From Thalassiosira profunda (lineage: Eukaryota; Bacillariophyta; Thalassiosirophyceae; Thalassiosirales; Thalassiosiraceae): 20,529 bases of DNA. The notes under the pieces were generated by a model that searched no databases, was not told the origin of the DNA, and saw nothing but the letters and a program-made list of their open reading frames with translations. A program made the translations under genes and the position numbers. Below, in pieces: positions 1-8,751 of the stretch; the stretch's first letter is position 1, and each line of letters starts with the position of its first letter. The DNA is taken from contig JALLAP010000848.1 in assembly GCA_036939355.1 (NCBI GenBank), positions 1 to 20,529 of the forward strand, written 5' to 3'.

Positions 1-40
1 AGATGCAATGGGTGCAGCTGGCGGAGAATATGCCGTGCCA

Positions 41-2090
41 TCAACTGAACTTGCCCTTCTTCCCGCCCTTGGAAAAATCTCTCCAATTCCCCACGCGCTT
101 GTCCACGCGCTCTCCCTCCCTCCACTTCCGATCGTGCTCCCGCTCATTCTTCTCTTTCGCCTTCTCCTCGTCCTCCTGCGCCCGCTCGCGCTGCTCGTAC
201 TCGTGCTTCCGCTTCTCGATGTTCCGTCGCTTCTGCTCGATTTCGGCGAAGATCTTCATTGTCGCCCGGTTCTGCGCATTGGCCAAGTCGCCAACAGAGA
301 TTCCCTTGGCCTTCTCGGCCTCCCAGTCTCGTTTGCCCTGCTTCATGCCCTGCTCGACCAGGGCCTGAACGTGCCTCCTCTTGTTATCGTCGTTCATCTG
401 CTGGTAGGCCTTCTTCACCTGCTCGAATGCCGTCTTGGCCCGGACCGGGTCGTCGGGGCATTTGTCAGGGTGGACCAGCAAGCTCAACGCCCGATAGCGC
501 GCCGACAGGACCGACTCGTCGTCGATCGTATGCGGAACGTCCAGGACGTAAAAGGGATTGAGGTTCTTCCATTCGTAGTTCACCTGCAACAGTCGATCGA
601 TCTGCGACCTCGATGATCCGAGATCGCTGATTTGAGTTTTGATCCGGTTGCCAGACTCCTCCTCGCCTTTGTCACTGGGCTCTTCCTTCTTCGCCGGCTT
701 TGGCTTCTTCTCCGCGACCTGTTCGACCTCGGAGAAGAAGTCGTCCAGCAAATCGTCCCCCGTTCCCTCGTCCGCTTTCTCCTTTTCGTTCTCCTCGTCT
801 TCCTTCTCGGCCTTTTGCTTGTCCAGCTCTGCCTGCAACTGTCGCGCCTCTTTCTCCTTTTGCTCCCTCGCCTGCTGCTGCTTCGCTCGGCAATCCTCCA
901 ACCCCTTCTTTGCCACGGCATTGTTCGGTTCCAACTCGTTGAGCACTTTGGAATAGACCCCCGCCGCCTCGTTGTATCGTCCCAAGCTCGCCATCGCCGC
1001 TGCCAGCCGGGTGTGCCCCTTGGCCCACTTTCCAGCATGCTCCACGCATTTTTTGGCATCGTGCAACGCCTTAGACTTCTCCCCATTGGCCAGGTGGGCG
1101 GCGGATTTGTTGGAGAGAATGATGTGGTTGGTGGGGTCGAATTGCAATGCATCCGCGTAAGCCTTGGTCGCCTTGGCGTAGGATTTGGCGCGGAAGTGAT
1201 TGTCTCCCTCGGCTTTCGCTTCATCGCGGCCGATCTCCCATTCCTCGCGCGTGTCTTCTTGGGCTTCTTTCTTTTGNTCCCTCGGCTTTCGCTTCATCGC
1301 GGCCGATCTCCCATTCCTCGCGCGTGTCTTCTTGGGCTTCTTTCTTTTGCTCTTGGTCGTCCTGCTGCCCTCCGTTCTCGCCATTCTTCTGGGCATTTTG
1401 TTGCGTGTCCTCTTCCTTTGGACCCTCACACTCGCCCTCCTCCCTGTCATTTGTTGCGTCTGCTTTTTTCAGCCCAAGTTCGCCAGCAATTGCGACCAAT
1501 GCAGCCAACTCCTTGTTGGTGAACCCGCAGACATGGACTTCCTTCAGCCCCTCGTATCCCTCAAATTGACAGATGGCCTTCAGCCCAATCCGCAGCACCT
1601 CCTTCACGGTCCGCGCCCCGCGAAAAATGCCGGCCGACAACAAACAGAACGCGACGGCCTCCAAATTGGCGTCCCGCCCGCACTCCAGGCTCGACGTGTA
1701 CGCTGACGCCAGCAATTTGTCCCCGACGGCCAGCTCGTCGTCCTCGCAGTCCAAATAATTCGGCCCCACCGCGTGCACCACGTACGGCACCTCCAGCCGC
1801 CCGTAAGACCCAGGGCCCGTTATCACCGCTTTGCCGGTGGGACAGCGCACCCCGCTTCGGATTTCGGGGAGGCGCTCCCGGTCCCTCCGCAAATTGGGCC
1901 CGCCGGCGTTGGAGATGGCGCCGTCGACGCCTCCCCCGCCGAGGCAGCCCTCATTGGCTGCATTGACTATGGCGGCTTTCGAGGGGTTGGGCAGGTGGGA
2001 AAAGTCGAGGACCGATCCCTGGGCAATCGTCAGGCGGAAGGGATGCCCGGCGCCCGGGATGCGGTAGGTGGCGATGTTGGTGAGCGGCAT
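41..2090 (-). CDS. Macro domain-TPR-DnaJ (SPF31/DNAJC8-type) fusion protein, interrupted by an assembly duplication
   Basis: The ATG is at 2090-2088 and the TAA/TGA-type stop at 43-41. The frame breaks at N1277. When the duplicated 72 bp plus N are counted once, the two halves join in frame as 658 codons without introns. Residues 1 to about 215 are a MacroD-type macro domain: IVNAANEGCLGGGGVDGAI, then CPTGKA, then SAGIF. This family binds ADP-ribose and removes mono-ADP-ribose or acetyl-ADP-ribose esters. An acidic, Gln-rich linker follows to about 260. About 262-370 are three TPR repeats resembling STI1/Hop TPR1, with four of five carboxylate-clamp residues (the Asn of the first helix is Asp). 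About 375-480 is a charged coiled coil. About 490-560 is a J domain with HPD at 516-518 (bases 464-472). The C-terminus has charged helices and a VGNWRDF motif as in DNAJC8/SPF31, a spliceosome-associated J protein. Seen: the domains. Inferred: a nuclear co-chaperone that reads ADP-ribose. Domain calls are firm; the unbroken fusion depends on the N being an artefact. Confidence 0.82.
1205..1349. repeat. 72-bp perfect direct duplication flanking a single N (probable uncollapsed contig overlap)
   Basis: Bases 1205-1276 and 1278-1349 are identical, separated only by the N at 1277. The offset is 73, not a multiple of three, so the duplication shifts the frame of the gene that spans it. Both copies read QKKEAQEDTREEWE and onward in the same frame relative to their own side of the gene. 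That is what results when two contig ends sharing the same 72 bp are joined with an N instead of merged. A true tandem duplication with one unread base is possible but less likely. Confidence 0.9.
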
Positions 2091-2233
2091 GGTTGGGATA
2101 GGGTGGGGGCGGAGGGTTGGCGGTCGTGGTCCATGCGAGACGCCGGCCCTACTGCCGAGCTTTGTTGGCGCTGCGCTCGTGCTCGACCGCGCCGCTCGGG
2201 GGAGGTACCTACACTTTTACGGGATACCAATTT
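2091..2233. promoter_or_regulatory. Shared divergent promoter region of two J-protein genes
   Basis: There are 143 bp between the ATG of the macro-TPR-J gene (minus) and the preferred ATG of the next J-domain gene (plus). The region holds GGTACCTAC at 2204-2212, ending 21 bases before the plus-strand ATG. The same nine bases recur in two other intergenic regions of this window. There is no TATA box. An in-frame upstream ATG at 2117 would turn the region into coding sequence; I think this is less likely. Confidence 0.5.
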
Positions 2234-4095
2234 ATGCGCCTCGCCCCTCGCCAAGCCTCGCGCCTCATCGCTCTGCCTCCTCTAGCCTGCCTCTGCTCCT
2301 CCAGCTCCAGCTCCAGGCGCCTCCCCACCCGCCCCTCTCCCCCCGCGCCCCGGCCCTCCTCACCGATGCTCGGCGGCCTGTACCGCGGCGCGCGCGGGGC
2401 GCCGTCCCTCCGGCGCCTGCAAATCTGCCGCGTCGATATCTTCGCCCGCAAACGAGGAGCCGACATCGTCGTCCGATGCTTCGCGGCCCGCCGGCGGGGC
2501 TTCCAGCTCGACGCTTTGCCCTTCGCGGTGGCCCCCGCCGACGCGCAGGCCAAGTTCGACAGGTGGGCGAAGGACGAGCAGGGATTGGGGCCACTGCTGT
2601 CGCTCGGAAGTACGAAATTGACGGCAGCATACGCGCCCTTTTGGTACTTCGACATCAACGTCCGATTTGTGGACCCGAGGTCTCCGTACTCGAGAGGGTT
2701 GGCGACGCCCGAACCATTCCGATCCGCGTTTCCCAACCCGCCCAATGGAATAATACACATTCCAGGGCTTGCCGCGTATGCGGGCTTTTCCTACCGTCGC
2801 TCGTTGGTGGACCCTGTTCACAATACTACTCCAGTGTAAGAAGTTTGACATATGATGTGTCAGTGCTACAATACCGTCGATGCATCTCGCACTCACTTTG
2901 CAACTCACTCAGGTTCATGCGAAAAGACATTGTCCCATTCGGCCAATGGATGCTGGAGCCGCTCAAATATGGGACGGAGACGCTAGAGATCTACCCGGAT
3001 CCGTGGAATGCTACCAGAGAAAGGGCCTTTTCCGTCGTACACGATGAACTGCACGACATGGCGAACGAAGAAAACGATGCAAGCGAAGTGAGGGTGGAGA
3101 CGGAACGCCTCTCTGCGCGTCGGATATACATGCCGACGTATATCGTCGAGTATACCGTCTTGGGCGCCACCTACCGCGCGTACATTTCCGGGTGCGATCC
3201 TTCTGTCAGCGTGTCGGGGGTGGATCACACCACCGCCTTTTCCGCTGGGAGCAAAGGGGGTCAGGTCTTCGAGGACGCGTCGAGCTTTCTGTCGAGTTTG
3301 CCCCAAAAGGTGGCGCCCGTGGCTGCGAGCACGTTGCAATTCTTTGGGCTGCGGCCTTTCATTGCACTGGCGCAGCTTGGGATGAATATCGTGGCCCGTG
3401 TAGCAATGAAAATTCCCATTCTTGGCGCTCTTGGGGCTGCCTTTGTCACGTGGAGGAAGATAGCCCGACCGTACATGGACGAGCGCACGGCTACCGCAGA
3501 GTGGGAGAGGCAGAGGGACCACGAGGCCCAAACCGCTGACGCATTCCATGAGGACGCGTTTCGAGACAGCGGGTCGGCCAAAGCGTATTTCAATAGAAAC
3601 CAACGACGGATATTGCGAGTCCTGAGCGGAGAGGAGGGGCGGCGTGACGCGACCGACGGGACGGAATGGTACAAACAATGGGAACAGTGGGCACGAGAAC
3701 AGTGGGAACAGGCGCAGAGGGAGGCGGGTCGGGCACAAGAGGAGTGGCAGCGCCAGCAGCAGCAACAGCAACAGCAGGGGAGGACGTACAAGCAGTATGA
3801 GCAAACATCGCAAAGGCAACAACAGAGACAACAGAGACAGCAACAACAAACATACAAGCAAACGAAGAAGGAGACATTCAAGTGGCCGTTTGACGAAAAC
3901 GACCCCTGGTCAGTTCTGGGCATACCACGCAATTCGTCGAAGGAGGAGGTGTCGAAAGCATTCCGCAGAGAAATGCTCAAGCATCATCCTGATTTGCAAT
4001 CAAAGGCTTCTGAGGAGGAGAAAAGGAGAGCCACGGAGAGATCCAAGATCATATCTGACGCCTACAGGAAAATCAAGGCCACCTTCAAGAAGTGA
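2234..4095 (+). CDS. Membrane-associated protein with C-terminal J domain, probably mitochondrial
   Basis: Two exons, 2234-2835 and 2913-4095, joined through a split Val codon, give 594 aa. The 77-bp intron has donor GTAAGA and acceptor CTCAG. The start at 2234 gives an N-terminus with many Arg and Ser and no acidic residue for about 70 positions, typical of a mitochondrial presequence. ATGs at 2117 and 2366 are in-frame alternatives. Residues about 129-145 (AAYAPFWYFDINVRF) and about 270-300 (IYMPTYIVEYTVLG) look like two related beta-rich modules I cannot assign to a named family. About 353-385 is hydrophobic and could be a membrane segment. About 440-530 is Gln-rich, including eight Gln in a row at 3754-3777. 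The last 62 residues are a J domain with HPD at 3985-3993. J domains stimulate Hsp70 ATPase, and mitochondrial Hsp70 is encoded 2.3 kb downstream. The J domain is certain, the location inferred, the main domain unknown. Confidence 0.85.
2836..2912 (+). other. Intron of the J-domain gene
   Basis: This GT-AG intron of 77 bp begins GTAAGAAG and ends ACTCAG. The exon 1 frame would otherwise stop at 2837-2839. Splicing joins GT to G to make a Val codon and continues into the only open frame downstream. Confidence 0.9.
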
Positions 4096-4128
4096 TTTGT
4101 GGGGTTTGATGCAATGCTAGTTCAGTTA

Positions 4129-6144
4129 TTAGTCCGTACGGGGTTTCTTTGCAACAGCGCTGGGGGGAGAGAAGCAAATAGAGTCTCCTCCTTCCTCATC
4201 ATCCAAATCGATCTCTGCGGGATCCTCTGCGGCATTTGCGGGCTCTGCAGTGCCATCTTCGTCCAGATCAATCTCATTGTTGTCTTCCACATTAGTAGAC
4301 GCCGGCGCTTCTGTTTCATCTGCGTCGAGGTCAATCTCATTATCGTCAGCCACATTCTGAGCTGGAAGAAGATTTCGGTTTCCGCGGATCACTGCCGATG
4401 GAACCAGCTGCCGAGGAGGATGCGGTGGGTGTTGCCTCTCAAACAGAGCCGGTTGCTGCTGCATTGCGCCAGCAAAGGGGACTGTTATACGATGATCCAA
4501 CCCAAGCGTCGCCAAAAATTGGTCCGTCTGAGGATTCCCTATCATGCCCTGCGGCGGACCATACGAACGATTGCTGAAGGACGGTTGGTGTGGAGGCGCG
4601 GTCTGGGCGAAGTTCTGGGGTATTGCCAATGGATTCGGCCCTGCGGTGGATTTGGATCCCTCGAATCTCTTGCGAATATCGTCTGTCTCCTCTTTGGTGA
4701 TTGGGCCGGCATCGTCCGCGACAACCGCACGCCTTGTGCGCTGGGTCCACCCGTGCGTTCGGCGAAGTATCGCCAACCAAGTTGCATCGTATTCGAGCCA
4801 CGGTTTGCTGTCATCGTCTTTTGCCGCCATTTCTGCAGAATCTACGCTCCTGGTGGACGAAGGTTCGACGTGCGTTATTTGGATGTGGCGCCGCTTCGGT
4901 AGGCACTTGTCGAGGGATAGAAATCGCGTCATTTGATCCGTCAGCGTCTCCATGTTGGAAGCACCAGAGCTAGGGCAGATGCCATCGTTTGATTCCATGC
5001 CGTGAAACTCTGTTGCGGTTGCATTGTCAGCGGGCTTCGATGCTCCCTCCTCTTTGCTTTCTGGTTTTGCATCTGCCTTCGGCTCGGATTTCAGGGATGC
5101 TGACCTGTCACTCTCTTTTTGAGCACTGTTGTGTTGCACCACTGCCTCGAATTTGACGTGCAAATGCGCCGCGAACCAAAATCGCGGCTTCAAGGTGTGC
5201 AGCACGGCCTCATTCGCCGGGCTTCCCAACGAATTGGACTCGACTTCTTCTCGGAAGAATGGCTTCTTCTGCAGCAGCTGCTGCGTGTTGCCGTGGTAGG
5301 CAATGCCCCGTGGCCAATCATGCGAAATCATGACATCGATCGGCTGCGGTTCGTCGGCGGCAGCCAGCGCCTGCAGACGCTTCACGTCCACCTCCCGCGT
5401 GTGATAACAACTGCGCAAGCTGCCCTGATCGTACGGCGGCATCTCGAACCGCCCCGACGTGTAATGCCTCGCGTTGTAAATTCCCGAGATCCCCGCCATG
5501 CGCATCACCGCAATCCCCGCCGGCGTTCGCTTGCAAATGTTCAATACGCCGGCGGCGCCCAGATAGTAAATGTTGGGGGCCACCCAGCCGCCGTAATGCA
5601 ATTCCTGGAGGTAGTTGGACGCCTCGTGATTCCCCCCGATCATGACGGTCAGCACGGGCGCCACCTTTTGTCCCGAGTAATAAGCGTGAAAGTCCCCCAT
5701 CGCCTTGTACTTTTGCGGCACGTTGAGCGAGTGGAAGTCGGCGGCGTTGCGCAGGGTCTGCACGTCGCCGCAGCAGAGGAGGACGTCGATGGGTTTATTT
5801 GGTGCGGCGGGGCCATCACCGCTGTTTGCAGCCAGCTTTTGGGTCCGGTAGGATTCCAGCGCGGCGTAAATCGAGTCCAGCTCTCCGTGGCTGCATCCCT
5901 GGACGGCCACGGCGAACGACGTGGCGGTGGGGGCGCCCGTGGTCCCGATGTTGTGCACGTAGTTTGCTGCGTTTCCTGGGTTGCTGCGGTTGTGGTTGTT
6001 ATGCTGATTATGCCGTCCCCGGCCTCTTCCTCGCCCACCGCCGCGACCGCGTCCGCCCCCGCGGTGAAAATGCCTCCCGCCTCTGCCGCTGCGCCCCCCA
6101 CGCCCCCCGCCGCCGCGGCCAAAGGCGCGCGGAAGGCTATTCAT
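4129..6144 (-). CDS. DBR1: RNA lariat debranching enzyme
   Basis: A 671-aa, intronless metallophosphoesterase. It hydrolyses the 2'-5' branch of excised intron lariats in the nucleus. The active-site set of the family is complete: C84 and H86 in GCSHGELD, D127 in LCCGD, N172 and H173 in GGNHEAS, H275 in SHDWP, and H327/H329 in AHLHVKF. DBR1-specific blocks are also clear, such as QELHYGGWVAPNIYYLG and, near the start of the C-terminal domain, FLSLDKCLPKR. Two parts are unusual. The first ~55 residues are an Arg/Gly-rich RGG-type extension before the catalytic domain, where most family members begin almost directly. The C-terminus carries three copies of EIDLD at residues 603, 624 and 644. The stop lies 33 bp from that of the convergent J-protein gene, so their 3' UTRs must overlap. 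The ATG at 6144 has a good context (GCAGCCATGA). Confidence 0.96.
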   Translation of the reverse strand: MNSLPRAFGRGGGGRGGRSGRGGRHFHRGGGRGRGGGRGRGRGRHNQHNNHNRSNPGNAANYVHNIGTTGAPTATSFAVAVQGCSHGELDSIYAALESYRTQKLAANSGDGPAAPNKPIDVLLCCGDVQTLRNAADFHSLNVPQKYKAMGDFHAYYSGQKVAPVLTVMIGGNHEASNYLQELHYGGWVAPNIYYLGAAGVLNICKRTPAGIAVMRMAGISGIYNARHYTSGRFEMPPYDQGSLRSCYHTREVDVKRLQALAAADEPQPIDVMISHDWPRGIAYHGNTQQLLQKKPFFREEVESNSLGSPANEAVLHTLKPRFWFAAHLHVKFEAVVQHNSAQKESDRSASLKSEPKADAKPESKEEGASKPADNATATEFHGMESNDGICPSSGASNMETLTDQMTRFLSLDKCLPKRRHIQITHVEPSSTRSVDSAEMAAKDDDSKPWLEYDATWLAILRRTHGWTQRTRRAVVADDAGPITKEETDDIRKRFEGSKSTAGPNPLAIPQNFAQTAPPHQPSFSNRSYGPPQGMIGNPQTDQFLATLGLDHRITVPFAGAMQQQPALFERQHPPHPPRQLVPSAVIRGNRNLLPAQNVADDNEIDLDADETEAPASTNVEDNNEIDLDEDGTAEPANAAEDPAEIDLDDEEGGDSICFSPPSAVAKKPRTD
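4130..4345 (-). repeat. Three imperfect acidic repeats coding EIDLD in the DBR1 C-terminus
   Basis: The encoded protein has EIDLD followed by acidic residues at positions 603, 624 and 644, spaced 20-21 residues apart. Bases flanking the first two copies also align (AATCTCAT on the plus strand with a CACATT about 10 bases later), which points to a recent internal duplication. The I-D-L-D/T core in acidic surroundings resembles a SUMO-interacting motif, but this is inference. Confidence 0.6.
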
Positions 6145-6432
6145 GGCTGCTGAGCTGGAGGAGTTTGTTGAAAGGAGTGTGCTTCGCCTTCACCGTTCGC
6201 CAGAAGAAACACGGTCGACAGGCAGACCAGTCTCCTCCAGCCACGCACAGCCACTCCTCCTCCGTCAAAATCTTGGAAAATCGCAGGACTGCGCCAACAA
6301 AGATCCTCCCCCCCCGCCGCCGCCGAGCTCTCACAATCCGACCAAACGACGGCGACAAACAACCCATCCACCCCCCTAATACCTTTGCTTCACGCCCCTG
6401 CCCTGCAACCGCAACCCAGAATCGCAACCATA
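6145..6432. promoter_or_regulatory. Divergent intergenic region between DBR1 and mitochondrial Hsp70
   Basis: This 288-bp gap lies between the two start codons and must hold both promoters. It is C-rich on the plus strand, with a run of ten C in CCCCCCCGCCGCC-like sequence near 6306-6325. I see no TATA box and no perfect heat-shock element (alternating GAA/TTC units). Confidence 0.45.
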
Positions 6433-8751
6433 ATGGCGCTCCAACTCGGCCTCCGTCGGGGGGTCCTCTCCTCTCCGTCGAGTCTCGCCTCGCTCTCGGC
6501 CAAGCCGGCCCAATGCACCCTCGGCGCCGGGGCCTCGTCGCAGCTCGCTCGGTGGAAGAGCACCGACGCCGGGGACGTCATCGGGATCGATCTGGGGACG
6601 ACCAACTCGTGCGTGGCCATCATGGTGCGTAACATGTGCACATCTCGTGTATCTTGAATGTTGACAATTGCAATTCTAGCGACGAGGTATCTGACGCTCA
6701 TTCTGCTTGCTGCAACGCACTCCCGCATTGATACACCGTCCGCCGCATTCATCGACTTCTCTGCGCTCCTACTACACCTTCGCTGGCTATTGATCGCATC
6801 GTTTCTCTTTACGCAACGCATTGGTTTGGCTCGTTGGATACTATTTGATACTACGATGCTTCCCGTATTGAAACCGATACAATAGGAGGGCCGCAGCGCG
6901 CGCGTCATCGAAAACTCCGAGGGCGCCCGCACCACCCCGTCCGTCGTCGCCGTCACCGACGACTCCACCCGCCTCGTGGGCATGGCCGCGAAACGCCAGG
7001 CCGTCACCAACCCCGAAAACACCCTCTACGCAGTCAAGCGCCTCATCGGGCGCTCCTTCTCCGACAAGGAGGTCAAGGACATCCAGGGATTGGTCCCCTA
7101 CAACATCATCAAGAGCAGCAACAACGACGACGCGTGGGTGGAGGCCAAAGGCGAAAAGTTCAGCCCGAGCCAGATTGGGAGCATGGTCCTCGGAAAAATG
7201 AAGGAGACGGCCGAGGGATTCCTGGGGCGCGACGTGACCAAGGCGGTGGTCACGGTGCCCGCGTACTTCAACGATTCGCAGCGGCAGGCCACGAAGGACG
7301 CCGGGAAGATTGCCGGGCTGGACGTGCTCCGGATCATCAACGAGCCGACCGCGGCCGCGCTCGCGTACGGGATGGACAAGGCGGACGGGAAGACGATCGC
7401 CGTGTTCGACCTCGGCGGCGGGACCTTTGACGTGTCCATCCTCGAAATTTCGGGAGGCGTCTTCGAGGTCAAGGCCACGAACGGCAACACCATGCTCGGA
7501 GGAGAAGATTTCGACGAGGAACTGCTGGAGTACCTCCTCAAGACGTTCAAGCAGGAGAGCGGCATCGACCTCGGCGGGGACAACCTCGCCATGCAGCGGT
7601 TGCGGGAGGCGGCCGAGAAGGCGAAGCGCGAATTGGACGGGCTGGCGCAAACGGACGTGTCGCTGCCGTTCATTACCGCGGACGCGAGCGGTCCGAAACA
7701 CTTGAACATTAAGGTGACGAAGGCGCAGTTCGAGAACTTGGTGTCTGGGCTGGTGGAGAAGACGGTCGATCCGTGCCAGAAGTGCATGAAGGATGCGGAC
7801 GTGGCCAAAGACGAGATCCACGAGGTGATTTTGGTTGGAGGAATGACGCGAATGCCCAAGGTGCAGGAGACGGTGGAAAATTTCTTTGGAAAGAAGCCCT
7901 CGCGCGGAGTCAACCCCGACGAGGTCGTGGCGATGGGCGCGGCCATCCAGGGCGGAGTGCTGAAGGGCGACGTGAAGGACATTCTCCTCCTCGACGTGAC
8001 CCCGCTGTCGCTGGGCATCGAAACGCTGGGCGGCGTCATGACCAAGCTCATCCCGCGCAACACGACAATCCCGACGAAGAAGCAGCAGACGTTCAGCACG
8101 GCGGTGGACAACCAGCCCCAGGTGCAGATCAAGGTCATGCAGGGCGAGCGCGAGATGGCCGCCGACAACAAGAACCTCGGCGAGTTCGACCTCGTGGGCA
8201 TCCCGCCGGCGCCGCGCGGCGTCCCGCAAATCGAGGTCTCCTTCGACATCGACGCCGACGGCATCCTCAACGTCAGCGCGAAGGACAAGGGCACGGGCAA
8301 AGAGCAGAACATCGTCATCAAATCGTGCGGCGGCCTCTCGGACGACGACATCGAAAGGATGGTCCGCGACGCCGAGGTCAACGCCGAGGCCGACGCGCAG
8401 AAGAAGCAGGTCATCGAGTCGAAGAACGAGATCGACTCGCTCATTTACAGCACGAACAAGAGCCTCGACGAGCACAAGGACAAGCTGGATGACGAGACGA
8501 AGAAGGAGGTTGAGAAGGCCATCGAGGAGGCGCGGTTGGTGAAGGACGGCGACGACCTGGACGAATTGAAGGCGAAGACGGAGGCGCTGAGCCAGGCAAG
8601 CATGAAGATGGGCCAGGCGATATACGGGCAGCAGCAGGGCGGCGACGCCGGGGCTGAGGGCGCCGAAGGAGAGGAGAAGAAGGACGACAACACGGTGGAT
8701 GCTGATTACGAGGAAAAGAAGGACGATAAGGGCGACGGCGAGAAGAAATAG
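6433..8751 (+). CDS. Mitochondrial Hsp70 (mortalin/SSC1 type)
   Basis: Two exons, 6433-6624 and 6886-8751, give 685 aa. This is the matrix chaperone that drives presequence import and folding with J-protein and GrpE partners. The N-terminus is a presequence rich in Arg, Ser, Leu and Ala, ending near ARWKS, a plausible processing site. The ATPase domain follows with [41 protein letters not shown] and LVGGMTRMP. The substrate domain has [14 protein letters not shown] and [14 protein letters not shown]. The C-terminus is acidic and Lys-rich with [10 protein letters not shown] and lacks the cytosolic EEVD. The bacterial/mitochondrial style (IEGRSARV-like after the intron, [11 protein letters not shown]) places it with DnaK/mtHsp70. 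The 261-bp intron falls right after the first phosphate-binding motif. The start at 6433 (ACCATAATGG) gives the expected presequence; an in-frame upstream codon at 6385 is not an ATG in good context. Confidence 0.97.
6625..6885 (+). other. 261-bp intron of mitochondrial Hsp70
   Basis: A GT-AG intron with donor GTGCGT and acceptor ACAATAG. The protein on either side (SCVAIM / EGRSARV) is continuous in all Hsp70s, so the ends are secure. It is about three times longer than the other introns here. I found no convincing small-RNA box motifs in it. Confidence 0.93.

Noticed and set aside
1176..1190. E2F-like TTTGGCGC inside the TPR coding region (and again near 13085)
   Set aside because: These lie deep inside coding sequence far from any start, and serve as the background rate for this 8-mer.
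2117..2233. Upstream start for the J-domain gene at 2117
   Set aside because: It is in frame, but the added residues look like translated promoter and would place the shared GGTACCTAC motif in coding sequence. It is kept only as an alternative.
5119..6153. 344-codon plus-strand frame opposite DBR1
   Set aside because: It is a shadow of the DBR1 frame; its end is only the complement of the RGG stretch.
6625..6885. A small nucleolar RNA inside the long Hsp70 intron
   Set aside because: A CTGA occurs, but no matching C box or H/ACA box pair with suitable spacing could be found by eye.
6841..8475. 544-codon open frame antisense to mitochondrial Hsp70
   Set aside because: Long antisense frames opposite GC-rich Hsp70 genes are well known and have been wrongly annotated as NAD-specific glutamate dehydrogenase. 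The translation is a low-complexity Leu/Arg/Val/Asp/His mixture set by the codon bias of the sense strand.
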